From an uncultured Nitrospira sp. (GTDB lineage: Bacteria; Nitrospirota; Nitrospiria; Nitrospirales; Nitrospiraceae), in the NCBI GenBank assembly GCA_902500715.1, contig CABVRO010000011.1:1-48479 (forward strand): DNA of 48,479 bases, in the 5' to 3' direction. Made by a program: the position numbers and the translations under genes. A model generated the notes under the pieces. That model had not been told where the DNA came from. It made no database searches and saw only the letters and a list, made by a program, of their open reading frames with translations. Of the stretch, positions 9,209-18,038 are shown one piece after another (position 1 is the stretch's first letter; each line of letters begins with the position of its first letter).

Positions 9209-10133
9209 CTCGCGCCAGGCCCCGGTCCGGATCACCGAGGTGTCTCCACGCGACGGGCTCCAACACGAAGCGAACTTCGTCCCGACCCTGCGAAAAATTG
9301 CCTTGATCAATGCCCTGTCACGTACCGGCGTGGCTGAGATTGAAGCGGGCTCCTTCGTGTCACCCGCGGCCCTCCCGCAGCTTGCGGATTCCGATGAGGT
9401 CTTCCGCGCCATGGACCGCATCCCGGGTGTCACCTATTCGGCCCTCGTTCCGAACGAACGCGGCCTCGAACGGGCGAGGGCGGCAGGCGTCGATAAGATT
9501 GCCGTCTTCACGGCTGCCTCGGACAGCTTCACCCGCCATAACATCAAAGCGACCGTGCAGGAATCGCTCGTGCGCTTCAGACCGATTGTGGCGGCAGCGA
9601 AACGAGACGGCATGGCGGTGAGAGCTTACCTGTCCACGGTCGTGTTTTGTCCCTATGAAGGTCGCATTGCGCCCACGCAGGTACGGGACGTGATGGAACG
9701 GCTGCTCGACCTCGCGGTCGACGACATCTCGTTGGGCGAGACGGTCGGCAAGGCTGCACCGACGGACATACGGAGATTGCTCGATACGATGCTGCCGCAT
9801 GTCGAGCCGGCTCGCCTCTCGCTTCATTTCCATGACACCTATGGCATGGCAGTCGCCAACGCACTCACGGCCTGGTGGGACTATGGGATCACGGCATTCG
9901 ATGCTTCGGCCGGAGGCCTCGGCGGCTGTCCCTACGCCCCCGGCGCATCCGGAAATGTGGCCACGGAGGATCTGGTCTTTGCGCTGAAAGCCTCCGGCGC
10001 CGACGTGCCGGTGGATGAACTCCTGGTGGCTGCCTGTGCGCAACAACTCGGCGACGCCCTGCGGCATTCGCTGAACTCGCGGCTCTCGAAAATTCAACAT
10101 CATGACAAGCTACAGCCTGCGTGGCAGGAATGA
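9186..10133 (+). CDS. Hydroxymethylglutaryl-CoA lyase
   Basis: A 315-residue DRE-TIM metallolyase that splits HMG-CoA into acetyl-CoA and acetoacetate, the last step of leucine degradation. The N-terminal RITEVSPRDGLQ carries the catalytic Arg-Asp, LSLHFHDTYGMA the metal-binding His-x-His, and GLGGCPYAPGASGNVATED is the family signature loop with its catalytic cysteine. ATG 9186 was taken because it gives a normal N-terminus 15 residues before RITEVSP; the frame is open further upstream but lies within the hydratase gene. It overlaps that gene by 23 bases. The motifs distinguish it from homocitrate or isopropylmalate synthases. Confidence 0.94.
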   Translation: MLQAGLHNSRQAPVRITEVSPRDGLQHEANFVPTLRKIALINALSRTGVAEIEAGSFVSPAALPQLADSDEVFRAMDRIPGVTYSALVPNERGLERARAAGVDKIAVFTAASDSFTRHNIKATVQESLVRFRPIVAAAKRDGMAVRAYLSTVVFCPYEGRIAPTQVRDVMERLLDLAVDDISLGETVGKAAPTDIRRLLDTMLPHVEPARLSLHFHDTYGMAVANALTAWWDYGITAFDASAGGLGGCPYAPGASGNVATEDLVFALKASGADVPVDELLVAACAQQLGDALRHSLNSRLSKIQHHDKLQPAWQE

Positions 10134-10134
10134 C

Positions 10135-10908
10135 ATGAATCACGCGTGCGTCGGTCGAGTATCGAAACGGGAGGATGTCGAGACCATGGCCAGGCAAGTG
10201 CTGGCCGGTGAGGTACGGTCTGTGGCGCGCGTAATCACCTGGCTAGAGAACCAGGAGCCGGTTGGAGCCGCCCTGTTGAAACGCCTGACGCCACCGGAGA
10301 AGCGCGCCATGGTGATCGGCATCACGGGTTATCCTGGCACAGGAAAGAGCACGTTGATCGATCAACTCATCGCCGCGTACCGCCGCCTCGGCAAAACGGT
10401 CGGCGTCCTGGCCGTGGATAGCAGCAGCCCGCTCACCGGCGGGGCGGTGCTGGGTGACCGGATCAGGATGCAGCGGCATGCGGACGATGCGGGCGTCTAC
10501 ATACGCAGCATGGCGACCCGCGGTCAGTCCGGCGGGCTCGCGCGGGCGACGCGCGATGCGCTGCAGGTCCTGGAGGCAGCCGGGTATGACGTGATCCTGA
10601 TCGAAACGGTCGGCGTCGGGCAGAGCGACATCGAGGTCGTCTCGGTGGCCGGAACCGGCATTGCCCTGGTCGCGCCTGGATTGGGCGACGACGTGCAAGC
10701 CATGAAAGCAGGGTTGTTAGAGGTCGCGGATATCGTGGTCGTCAACAAAGGGGATCGTGAAGGCACCGATACGGCAGTACGCGATCTACGCGAGTGGTGC
10801 CCGCACGTGCTGCGCACCGTGGCGGTCAAGGGGGAGGGCATTCCGGAGCTGATCGCCATGATCGCCGAACAGCAACGGCTCCAGGATCTCGCGCACACAC
10901 CGGGCTGA
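10135..10908 (+). CDS. meaB: MeaB/ArgK-family GTPase, chaperone of the cobalamin mutase; short C-terminus
   Basis: G3E-type P-loop GTPase that protects and reloads B12-dependent acyl-CoA mutases. Walker A is GITGYPGTGKST (about residues 62-73), the diagnostic segment VDSSSPLTGGAVLGDRIRM follows, then SMATRGQSGG, ETVGVGQSD (switch II) and NKGD for guanine recognition. The start at ATG 10135 comes 2 bases after the lyase stop; an in-frame ATG at 10102 inside the lyase gene is less likely. At 257 residues it is about 60-70 shorter than usual MeaB proteins (around 310-330): it ends just after the G-domain and lacks the helical dimerisation arm. The downstream gene begins 29 bases later, so this is not a simple frameshift. 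Confidence 0.9.
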   Translation: MNHACVGRVSKREDVETMARQVLAGEVRSVARVITWLENQEPVGAALLKRLTPPEKRAMVIGITGYPGTGKSTLIDQLIAAYRRLGKTVGVLAVDSSSPLTGGAVLGDRIRMQRHADDAGVYIRSMATRGQSGGLARATRDALQVLEAAGYDVILIETVGVGQSDIEVVSVAGTGIALVAPGLGDDVQAMKAGLLEVADIVVVNKGDREGTDTAVRDLREWCPHVLRTVAVKGEGIPELIAMIAEQQRLQDLAHTPG

Positions 10909-10937
10909 CAGAACGGCCTGTTGTCGAGAGGATCATC

Positions 10938-12341
10938 ATGCTGGCGGATCGTCTTGCGAGTTATACCCAGGCCCTTTGTTACGACGACCTGCCCGGCGAC
11001 GTGGTCCATGAGGTCAAGCGACGGATTCTCGACAGCGCCGCCTGTGCCTTCGGCGCCTGGAAGGCGACTCCCTGCCGGATCGCGCGTCACGTGGCACAAT
11101 CCGCCAAAGTTCCCGGTGGTGCGACAATCTGGGGGACGTCCCACAAGACCCTGCCGGACCTGGCCGCCTTCGCCAACGGCACGTTGGTTCGCTACCTCGA
11201 TTTCAACGATACCTATCTCTCAAAAGAGCCGGCCCATCCTTCGGACAACCTTGCCGCAATCCTCGCCGCCGGCGAAATAGCCCATGCTTCGGGCAAGCGA
11301 GTCATCCAGGCCATCGCCTTGGCCTATGAAATCCAATCCCGTCTCTGCGACGCCGCCGCATTACGCTCCCGTGGATGGGACCATGTGACCTATGGATCCA
11401 TCTCGTCCACGCTCGGCGCAGCCAAAACGCTGAAACTGACGGAGGCGCAGACCACGCAGGCCATCAACCTGGCCGCCGTGGCGAACGTGGCGCTCCGGCA
11501 AACCAGAGTCGGTGAAATGTCCATGTGGAAGGCCTGTGCGTTCTCGAATGCGGCACGCAACGGCCTCTTCGCGGCCATCCTGGCCCAACGAGGCATGACC
11601 GGCCCGGCCCCCATCTTCGAAGGCGAAAAGGGCTTCATGAAGCTGGTGTCCGGACCATTCGAGCTGTCGAGATTAGGCGGAGAGCTGGCTTCCGACGACA
11701 GGCCGGCCTCGTTCAAGATTCTCGATTCCTACATCAAACATTTCCCAGTGGAATACCACGCCCAGACTGCGGTCGAAGCGGCGCTGGCCCTGCGAGCGGA
11801 GGTGATCAAGGCGGAGGGGGCCGATGCAGCCCAGCGCCTGAGCGAGATTGACATCGGCAGTTACGATGTCGCGATCGAAATCATCGGACGCGATCCGGAG
11901 AAATGGCACCCGACGACGCGGGAAACGGCCGATCACAGCTTCCCCTATTGCGTCGCGGTGGCGTTGCTGGATGGTCGCGTGACCGTGCATTCATTCGACT
12001 CTGACCGGCTGCGAGATCCAGCGCTGCACGAGCTCATGAAAAAGGTGCGTGTCGTCCCGCAGCCGGAATTCGCGAGCCGCTACCCGGGAGCCATGCCGAC
12101 CCGCCTCACGCTGAGGACGACGACCGGCAAAGTGTATGCGGCCCAGGTGGAAGTCCCCTTGGGCCATCCCGGCAAACCCATGTCGGACCGGGATGTGGAG
12201 GACAAGCTACGCCGGCTCGCATCGAGACGAATCGGTCGTGCGCAGGTCGAAAAGCTCATCGGTTTCGTGTGGACATTGGAACGAGAGAAGGACATCGCCA
12301 CCTTGATGCCTCTGTTGAGGGTGCCCCATCGTGATGCGTAA
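10938..12341 (+). CDS. prpD: MmgE/PrpD family protein, probable 2-methylcitrate dehydratase
   Basis: A 467-residue member of the iron-sulfur-independent MmgE/PrpD dehydratase family, expected to convert 2-methylcitrate to 2-methyl-cis-aconitate. The N-terminal RRILDSAACAFGAWK, the GYS-like region LDFNDTYLSKEPAHPSDN with conserved Asp/His, and HFPVEYHAQTAVEAAL are typical. The open frame begins earlier, but ATG 10938, preceded by GAGAGGATCATC, gives the standard family N-terminus. It is followed directly by a PrpB-like lyase and a citrate synthase-family gene, so all three catalytic steps of a methylcitrate cycle are side by side. The family also includes cis-aconitate decarboxylase-like enzymes; context favours PrpD. 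Confidence 0.88.
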   Translation: MLADRLASYTQALCYDDLPGDVVHEVKRRILDSAACAFGAWKATPCRIARHVAQSAKVPGGATIWGTSHKTLPDLAAFANGTLVRYLDFNDTYLSKEPAHPSDNLAAILAAGEIAHASGKRVIQAIALAYEIQSRLCDAAALRSRGWDHVTYGSISSTLGAAKTLKLTEAQTTQAINLAAVANVALRQTRVGEMSMWKACAFSNAARNGLFAAILAQRGMTGPAPIFEGEKGFMKLVSGPFELSRLGGELASDDRPASFKILDSYIKHFPVEYHAQTAVEAALALRAEVIKAEGADAAQRLSEIDIGSYDVAIEIIGRDPEKWHPTTRETADHSFPYCVAVALLDGRVTVHSFDSDRLRDPALHELMKKVRVVPQPEFASRYPGAMPTRLTLRTTTGKVYAAQVEVPLGHPGKPMSDRDVEDKLRRLASRRIGRAQVEKLIGFVWTLEREKDIATLMPLLRVPHRDA

Positions 12342-13275
12342 TCGCTCCACAGGCTCAAAAGCACAACGCCTGCGTGAGCTGCTGGCCGGCAGGACAGTGG
12401 CCATCCCCGGCGCCTGTAATGCCCTGACGGCCATGCAGATCGAGCGCGCCGGATTCGAGATCGTGTATGTGTCGGGAACCGCAATCTCGGCCGCCCGGGG
12501 CCTGCCCGATATCGGACTGATCAGCTTGACGGACATGACGAGGGAAGCGTCGGCCATTGCCCGGTCGGTGGCGCTTCCCACCATCGTCGATGCGGACACC
12601 GGCTATGGACCGCCTTCGGCTGTACGGGAGGCTGTTCAAGAATTTGAGCGGGCCGGATTGGCCGGCATGCAGATCGAAGATCAGGACGAGGCGAAGAAAT
12701 GCGGCCATCTGTCAGGGAAGCGACTGATTCCAACGACTGACATGGTTGCCAAGATCACCGCAGCCGTCGAGGCGAAGCGCGATCGGGATTTCGTCCTTGT
12801 GGCACGCACGGACGCACGGACCGTCGATGGACTGCAGGCTGCCATTCAGCGCGGCCTTGCTTATGCCGAGGCCGGCGCCGACGCGCTCTTCCCCGAGGCC
12901 CTGCTCTCCGCGGACGAATTCAACACCTTCGCGTCAGCCATGAAACAAGCAGGTGTCCAGATACCCTTGATCGCCAACATGACGGAGTTCGGCAAGACGC
13001 CCTACCTGAGCGTCGACGAATTCGAGGCGTTGGGGTATCGCGGGGTCTTGTTTCCCGTCAGCACGCTCCGTGTCGCAGCTCTTGCGATTGAGAAGCTGCT
13101 GCGGGAGCTCAGATTCTTCGGCTCTCAGCGGGCGTGGCTCGATCACATGATGACGCGACAGGAGCTCTATAGTCTGCTTCGATACGAGCATGGGCAGAAC
13201 CAGACAGGGAGGCCCTATGAACCAGGCGATACAAGAACAGCCCGGAACGAAAACCACGGAGCGCCCCCTCTATAG
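12334..13275 (+). CDS. prpB: 2-methylisocitrate lyase (PrpB; isocitrate lyase/PEP mutase superfamily)
   Basis: A 313-residue lyase that cleaves 2-methylisocitrate to pyruvate and succinate. YVSGTAISA, DADTGYG (metal-binding aspartates) and the catalytic loop KKCGH (residues 121-125, with the nucleophile-type Cys123) identify the lyase branch rather than PEP mutase or oxaloacetate decarboxylases. ATG 12334 overlaps the PrpD stop; GTG 12331 immediately before is an alternative and is slightly better spaced from GAGG at 12317. The C-terminus (after LRRELRFFG-like helix) runs about 59 bases into the citrate synthase gene, an unusually long overlap. 2,3-dimethylmalate lyase is a related alternative. 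Confidence 0.88.
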   Translation: MRNRSTGSKAQRLRELLAGRTVAIPGACNALTAMQIERAGFEIVYVSGTAISAARGLPDIGLISLTDMTREASAIARSVALPTIVDADTGYGPPSAVREAVQEFERAGLAGMQIEDQDEAKKCGHLSGKRLIPTTDMVAKITAAVEAKRDRDFVLVARTDARTVDGLQAAIQRGLAYAEAGADALFPEALLSADEFNTFASAMKQAGVQIPLIANMTEFGKTPYLSVDEFEALGYRGVLFPVSTLRVAALAIEKLLRELRFFGSQRAWLDHMMTRQELYSLLRYEHGQNQTGRPYEPGDTRTARNENHGAPPL

Positions 13276-14395
13276 CCCCGGACTTGAAGGGGTGATCGCG
13301 GGAGAATCGGCCCTCTGTCAGGTGGATGAAGGAGAGGCAGGACTTCGTTATCGGGGGTATGCCATCGGCGATCTAGCAAAATGGAGCCGCTTTGAGGAAG
13401 TCGCCTATTTGCTGCTGATCGGTCATCTCCCCACCCGGAGCGAACTGGATAGTTTTTCCACACTGCTGAGAGGCCATCGAGTCCTCCCTGACCCGGTGCA
13501 ACGTTTTATAGACAGCCTGCAGCCGGGCCTGCACCCGATGGACGTGTTACGAACCGGCATTTCCCTGCTGGGGCTCAGCGATCCCGACGCGCAGGATGGA
13601 TCGCATGAGGCCAATCTCCGCAAATCCATGCGACTGCTGAGCCAGATCCCGCTGCTGATCGCGCATAGTTATCGAGTCATGTCCGGAATACTCCCGCCGA
13701 GACAGGACGAGAGTCGAGATTTTGCGCAGCACCTGCTGCACCTGGTGGCAGGCCACAAGGACGGTGAAAGCGGCGCGGCCATGGCCCAGGCGCTGAACGT
13801 GTCGCTCATCCTGTACGCGGAGCATGAGTTTAACGCCTCCACGTTTGCCGCTCGCGTCACCGCCTCAACCCTCACCGATCTGCATGGCGCGGTCACGGCG
13901 GCCGTTGCGACGTTGAAAGGACCCCTCCATGGAGGCGCCAACGAAGCGGTAGCGTCGATGCTCATGGAAATCGGCAGCCCGGAGCGAGCCGAGACCTGGG
14001 CGCGAGAGGCGCTCGCGCAGAAACGGCGAGTGATGGGATTCGGGCATCGCGTGCTTCGGCAAGGCGACGCACGATCGGCCATCATCCAGCGCCACGCCGA
14101 ACGGCTCAGCCACCTCTGCGGCGACCACGGCTGGTACGACATCGCCTCCACCCTCCACCGCATCATGCGGGAGGAAAAAGGACTCCATCCCAATCTCGAT
14201 TTCTATACGGCCGTGGCCTACCTGTTGATGGGCATCCCGCGCGAATTGTCCACACCGTTGTTCGTCTGTTCCCGCATCACCGGCTGGTGCGCACATGTAA
14301 TGGAGCAGCAGGAACATAACCGGCTGATCAGACCACGAGCCCTCTACACAGGGCCGGCACCGAGGACCTATGAGCCTCTTGACCGACGTCCATGA
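13217..14395 (+). CDS. Citrate synthase family protein, probable 2-methylcitrate synthase
   Basis: A 392-residue type II citrate synthase-like enzyme condensing oxaloacetate with propionyl-CoA or acetyl-CoA. Catalytic residues are visible: His in AEHEFNAST, His in GFGHRVLRQGD, Asp in NLDFYTAVAY, and the PLHGGANE loop. ATG 13217 is supported by GGGAGG ending five bases upstream; the start therefore lies inside the prpB reading frame. Location after prpD and prpB suggests the methylcitrate synthase role (PrpC), but acetyl-CoA use cannot be excluded by sequence reading. Its end overlaps the acyl-CoA ligase start by 26 bases. Confidence 0.9.
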   Translation: MNQAIQEQPGTKTTERPLYSPGLEGVIAGESALCQVDEGEAGLRYRGYAIGDLAKWSRFEEVAYLLLIGHLPTRSELDSFSTLLRGHRVLPDPVQRFIDSLQPGLHPMDVLRTGISLLGLSDPDAQDGSHEANLRKSMRLLSQIPLLIAHSYRVMSGILPPRQDESRDFAQHLLHLVAGHKDGESGAAMAQALNVSLILYAEHEFNASTFAARVTASTLTDLHGAVTAAVATLKGPLHGGANEAVASMLMEIGSPERAETWAREALAQKRRVMGFGHRVLRQGDARSAIIQRHAERLSHLCGDHGWYDIASTLHRIMREEKGLHPNLDFYTAVAYLLMGIPRELSTPLFVCSRITGWCAHVMEQQEHNRLIRPRALYTGPAPRTYEPLDRRP

Positions 14396-16091
14396 CCGGA
14401 TCGAACAGGCCCGCGAGGCGCCGGGATGTGCCTCGGAACTCCACTGGACCTCGTTCGCCGAGTTCTTCCGTTCACGCCTGTACGACCCGCGACTCGTCAC
14501 CAGGAATTTCCTGACCTATTGCGACGACGACCGGAACCTGCGCCGAACCTACAGTTATGCGGAATTCGGCACGATCGTCGAACGGATGGCGGAGATGTTT
14601 CATGCGAAGTTCGGCCTGATCCGCGGCGACCGGATCGCCACCGTGCTGTTCAACCATGATCTCACGGCGCTGATTTACTTCGCAGCCTGGACGTTGGGAG
14701 TCGCCGTCGTGCCGATCAATGTCGAGGAAACACCCGAGAAGAAGCGGTATATCCTCGAACATTCTGAGGCCTCGGTTGCCCTCTGCTGGCAGGATGTCTA
14801 CGAGGAACTCAACGCTCTTCGGCCGTTGCTGCCGGCCTTGCAGGAAGTAGTCGCTCTGGGGGACGGCGGCATCCTTGACGGGAAGGAGACCAGAGGAAAG
14901 AGCCGAAAAAACAGCCACGCCGTCGGAGCCCGCTTTGTCCCGGGCATCTCCCGACTCGACGATCCTGCCTTGATCGTTTACACATCCGGGACGACCGGGC
15001 CGCCGAAAGGCGTCATCTTGACGGTTGCCAATCTTCTGATCGATGCGGATGCCATCGCCGACCGACATGGGTTCGGTCTCACCGACCGTGTGATGTGCGT
15101 CCTGCCCGTCCACCATGTCAACGGCATCGTCGTCACTCTGATGACTCCGTTTTATTGTAAGGGAAGCGTCGTGTTGAACCGGAAGTTCAAGACCGGCAGC
15201 TTCTGGCGACGGCTCCACGAAGAACAGGTAACCAGTGTCAGCGTGGTCCCCACCTTGCTTGAGTTTCTTCTGGATGCCGACGAAGACCTCGCCGCCTATC
15301 GCCTGGATCGCTTTGGTGGTGTGATCTGCGGCGCCGGTCCGCTGCTGAAGGACACGGCCCAGCGCTTCGAAGAGCGTTTTGGATTCCCGATCCGCCATGG
15401 ATACGGTCTGTCTGAAACAACCTGCTATTCCTGTTTCCTCCCGAACGACCTCACACGGGAAGAACATCGTCACTGGCTCGCAGATTTCGATTTCCCCTCG
15501 ATCGGAACGGCCCTGCGTTACAACGAGATGGCCATTCTCGACGAGTCCGGGAAAGCGGTGGCTGAGCAGGTACGCGGGGAGATCTGCATCCGGGGGCGCA
15601 CAGTCTGCGCCGGCTATTTCAAACGGGACGACGCCAACGAAGCCGCCTTCCAATGGGGTTGGTTCCGTTCAGGCGACGAAGGCTTTTACATCGCCGACGA
15701 CCGGGGACGCCCGTTTTTTTTCATTTCAGGCCGGTTGAAAGAACTCATCGTCCGCGGCGGCGTCAATATTTCCCCGTTGGAAATCGACGACGTGTTGAAG
15801 GGACACCCGGCCGTGCAGTTCGCCATGGCCCTCCCCTTCGAGAATCGCTACTACGGCGAGGAAATCGCCGCCTATATCGTGCCCAAAGACCTGGCATCGC
15901 CCCCGACAGAGGCCGACATCCGTGACCATTGCCGCGGACGCTTGCCGTTTTCTAAACAACCGAAAGTGCTGGTGATGGGTACGGAGCTGCCCTACACCTC
16001 CACCGGCAAACCCAAGCGCTTGGAATTGAAATCCCGGTTGGCAGGCATCCTGACCCAATATCGCGACAGACAATTCAAAGATCCCGGTTGA
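14370..16091 (+). CDS. AMP-forming acyl-CoA ligase
   Basis: A 573-residue class I adenylate-forming ligase that activates a carboxylic acid with ATP and CoA. The phosphate-binding loop reads IVYTSGTTGPPKGV, the A5-type motif GYGLSETT, the A7/A8 region WFRSGDEGFY and the hinge SGRLKELIVRGGVNISP, and the C-terminal catalytic lysine in TSTGKPKR. All are intact, so the enzyme should be active. The N-terminal domain most resembles medium or short-chain fatty acid and carnitine/crotonobetaine-type ligases. It may feed isobutyrate, butyrate, isovalerate or propionate into the operon's pathways; the true substrate cannot be read from sequence. An acyl-CoA dehydrogenase follows 21 bases later. Confidence 0.92.
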   Translation: MSLLTDVHDRIEQAREAPGCASELHWTSFAEFFRSRLYDPRLVTRNFLTYCDDDRNLRRTYSYAEFGTIVERMAEMFHAKFGLIRGDRIATVLFNHDLTALIYFAAWTLGVAVVPINVEETPEKKRYILEHSEASVALCWQDVYEELNALRPLLPALQEVVALGDGGILDGKETRGKSRKNSHAVGARFVPGISRLDDPALIVYTSGTTGPPKGVILTVANLLIDADAIADRHGFGLTDRVMCVLPVHHVNGIVVTLMTPFYCKGSVVLNRKFKTGSFWRRLHEEQVTSVSVVPTLLEFLLDADEDLAAYRLDRFGGVICGAGPLLKDTAQRFEERFGFPIRHGYGLSETTCYSCFLPNDLTREEHRHWLADFDFPSIGTALRYNEMAILDESGKAVAEQVRGEICIRGRTVCAGYFKRDDANEAAFQWGWFRSGDEGFYIADDRGRPFFFISGRLKELIVRGGVNISPLEIDDVLKGHPAVQFAMALPFENRYYGEEIAAYIVPKDLASPPTEADIRDHCRGRLPFSKQPKVLVMGTELPYTSTGKPKRLELKSRLAGILTQYRDRQFKDPG

Positions 16092-16112
16092 CCGGATCGG
16101 GCGAGGTACTAC

Positions 16113-18023
16113 ATGAGCACCCTCTTTACAGGTTTCGAACGGATCGAAGAAGCCCGCGAGCGATTCACCGGAAAGAGTTTCCTGGCCGGTCTCTATGACG
16201 GCCGGCCGGACTTCAACTTCCTGCTGACACCTCCCGAACCGCCGGAAGAGAAAGCCGCCGGCGAGGCCTTCTGCAAACAGGTCGAACATTTTCTGCTCCA
16301 CGAGGTGGACCCGGAGGAAATCGAACGCGAGGCCAAAATTCCCGAACGCGTCATCCAGGGACTGTTCAAGATCGGGGCCTTCGGCATGAAGATTCCCAAG
16401 GAATATGGCGGGCTCGGCTTGTCCTATACGAACTACGGCCGTGTCCTGACCCTGATCGCCGGGTGGAGCAATATTCTGGCGCTAACGGTGGCCGTGCCGC
16501 AGTCCATCGGCATCGCCATGCCGATCCTCCTCTTCGGAAACGCAGGCCAGAAGAAAAAATATCTCCCGCTGGTCGCGAAGGAGGCCATTTCAGCCTTTGC
16601 CCTCACCGAACCGATGACCGGCTCGGATGCGGCCAATGTCAGAACCGAGGCGGTCCTGGATTTCTCTGGCACCCATTTCCTGGTGAACGGCGAAAAACTC
16701 TGGTGCACAAACGGACCGATTGCCCGGTACCTCACGCTCGTCGCTCGCGTTCCGGCGCTGCGTGTAGAGTGCGAGGGAACGGTCGAATGGATTCCGGCTC
16801 CAGAGGGACAGCGGGCGGACGATCACGTCCACACGGCCTTTATTGTGGACATGGCGACACCGGGTGTCCAGGTGCGCCAGCGCTGCCAGTTTGAAGGCTG
16901 TCGCGGGATTGAGAACGCGCATATCGCCTTGAAGAATGTGCGGGTGCCGGTCGAACAGGTGATCGGCGAGATCGGCAAGGGATTGAAGTATGCCCTGACG
17001 ATTCTGAACGTGGGGCGGGGCATCAGCATTCCCGCCATCTGCCTGGGCATGGCCAAACAGGCCTGGCAACCGACCTTGGATCGAGCCAATAGCAGAATCA
17101 CGTTTCAACAGCCCCTGGCCGCGCGACAAACACAGCAGATCCGGATCGGAGACATGGCCGGCCACCTGTTCGCCATGGAGGCACTGGCGTTGCTCGTCTG
17201 GCGTCTGGCCGATCAACACCGCTACGACATTCGCATCGAAGCCGCAGTCGCCAAGATCTTCTGCTCTGAACATACGATCCGGTTCATTCGCGACGCACAG
17301 ACGATTTTCGGAGGGATGGGCTATGAAACCGCCGACTCCAAGCACGCGCGTGGGGAAGCCGCCTTCGGCATCGAACAACTCGTTCGCGATGCGGAGATGT
17401 ATCGAATCGGCGAAGGCGCCACCGATATTCTACGGCCCTTCGTAGTTCGCGAAGGGTTGAGCCCTCATCTGGATCGCGCCAAACGCTTCTATGCCGATGA
17501 TCTTTCCATACTCGAACAAGCCCGGCAGGCGATGAAGCTCGTGCGCTTCTACCTGCCCTGGTACCTGCGACAATGGCGCAAACGGCCGTTGCCGGCCTGC
17601 CCTGAGTTCACTCATCCTCAGGTAGGGACGATGGCCCGTGATGTCGAACGCACCAGCCGACGGTTGGCCCGCGACATCTTCCGGGCCATGGTGCGATTCC
17701 AAACCTCGTTTCAGGATGAACAACGGCTCCAGAACCTGTTCGAGTCGGTCGGTGAAGATCTGCTCGCCATGATGGCAACCGTCCTCTACGCGGAAGAACA
17801 GACCAGACTGGAGGGACGGATGACCGTCTGGGAATTGGCAGAGGCCTTCTGTGCCTGCGCCAAGCGGCGTGTGGTCCAACGCCTTGCAGCATGCCGCGAT
17901 CAGGGTGATCACCTGACCGCGGCAACCGGCATTCAGGCTCTGAAGGGATACTATCCCAGCTTGTCGTCAGGGATCGTGCACCGTCGATTGGAGGACTATC
18001 GCGCGAAACCGCGAGCCGGGTGA
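16113..18023 (+). CDS. Acyl-CoA dehydrogenase, long form with C-terminal extension
   Basis: A 636-residue FAD-dependent acyl-CoA dehydrogenase. The core shows FALTEPMTGSDAANV (FAD/substrate loop), GCRGIENAHIALKNVRVP, QTIFGGMGY and IGEGATDILR, the usual order. In the last position a Glu-containing segment would give the catalytic base. The extra 200 residues at the C-terminus and the N-terminal KSFLAGLYDGRPDF segment are the layout of VLCAD/ACAD9-like proteins, which bind membranes or partner proteins, rather than the 380-residue short-chain enzymes. It is the last gene of the operon; its stop codon lies within the hairpin at 18014-18038. The alpha,beta-dehydrogenation substrate is unknown, but isobutyryl-CoA or butyryl-CoA would fit the neighbours. 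Confidence 0.9.
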   Translation: MSTLFTGFERIEEARERFTGKSFLAGLYDGRPDFNFLLTPPEPPEEKAAGEAFCKQVEHFLLHEVDPEEIEREAKIPERVIQGLFKIGAFGMKIPKEYGGLGLSYTNYGRVLTLIAGWSNILALTVAVPQSIGIAMPILLFGNAGQKKKYLPLVAKEAISAFALTEPMTGSDAANVRTEAVLDFSGTHFLVNGEKLWCTNGPIARYLTLVARVPALRVECEGTVEWIPAPEGQRADDHVHTAFIVDMATPGVQVRQRCQFEGCRGIENAHIALKNVRVPVEQVIGEIGKGLKYALTILNVGRGISIPAICLGMAKQAWQPTLDRANSRITFQQPLAARQTQQIRIGDMAGHLFAMEALALLVWRLADQHRYDIRIEAAVAKIFCSEHTIRFIRDAQTIFGGMGYETADSKHARGEAAFGIEQLVRDAEMYRIGEGATDILRPFVVREGLSPHLDRAKRFYADDLSILEQARQAMKLVRFYLPWYLRQWRKRPLPACPEFTHPQVGTMARDVERTSRRLARDIFRAMVRFQTSFQDEQRLQNLFESVGEDLLAMMATVLYAEEQTRLEGRMTVWELAEAFCACAKRRVVQRLAACRDQGDHLTAATGIQALKGYYPSLSSGIVHRRLEDYRAKPRAG

Positions 18024-18038
18024 GGTTACGACCCGGCT
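18014..18038. terminator. Bidirectional terminator shared by two convergent genes
   Basis: Arms AGCCGGGT (18014-18021) and ACCCGGCT (18031-18038) are perfect complements around a 9-base loop. The hairpin spans the stop codons of the acyl-CoA dehydrogenase (18023, +) and the MscS channel (18026, -), which are only 2 bases apart. A short T-rich stretch follows on the plus strand, so it could end transcription from both sides, though it is not a textbook U-tract terminator. Confidence 0.6.

Noticed and set aside
14472..15653. A 393-codon minus-strand open frame
   Set aside because: Antisense to a clear acyl-CoA ligase with all catalytic motifs; no start signal.
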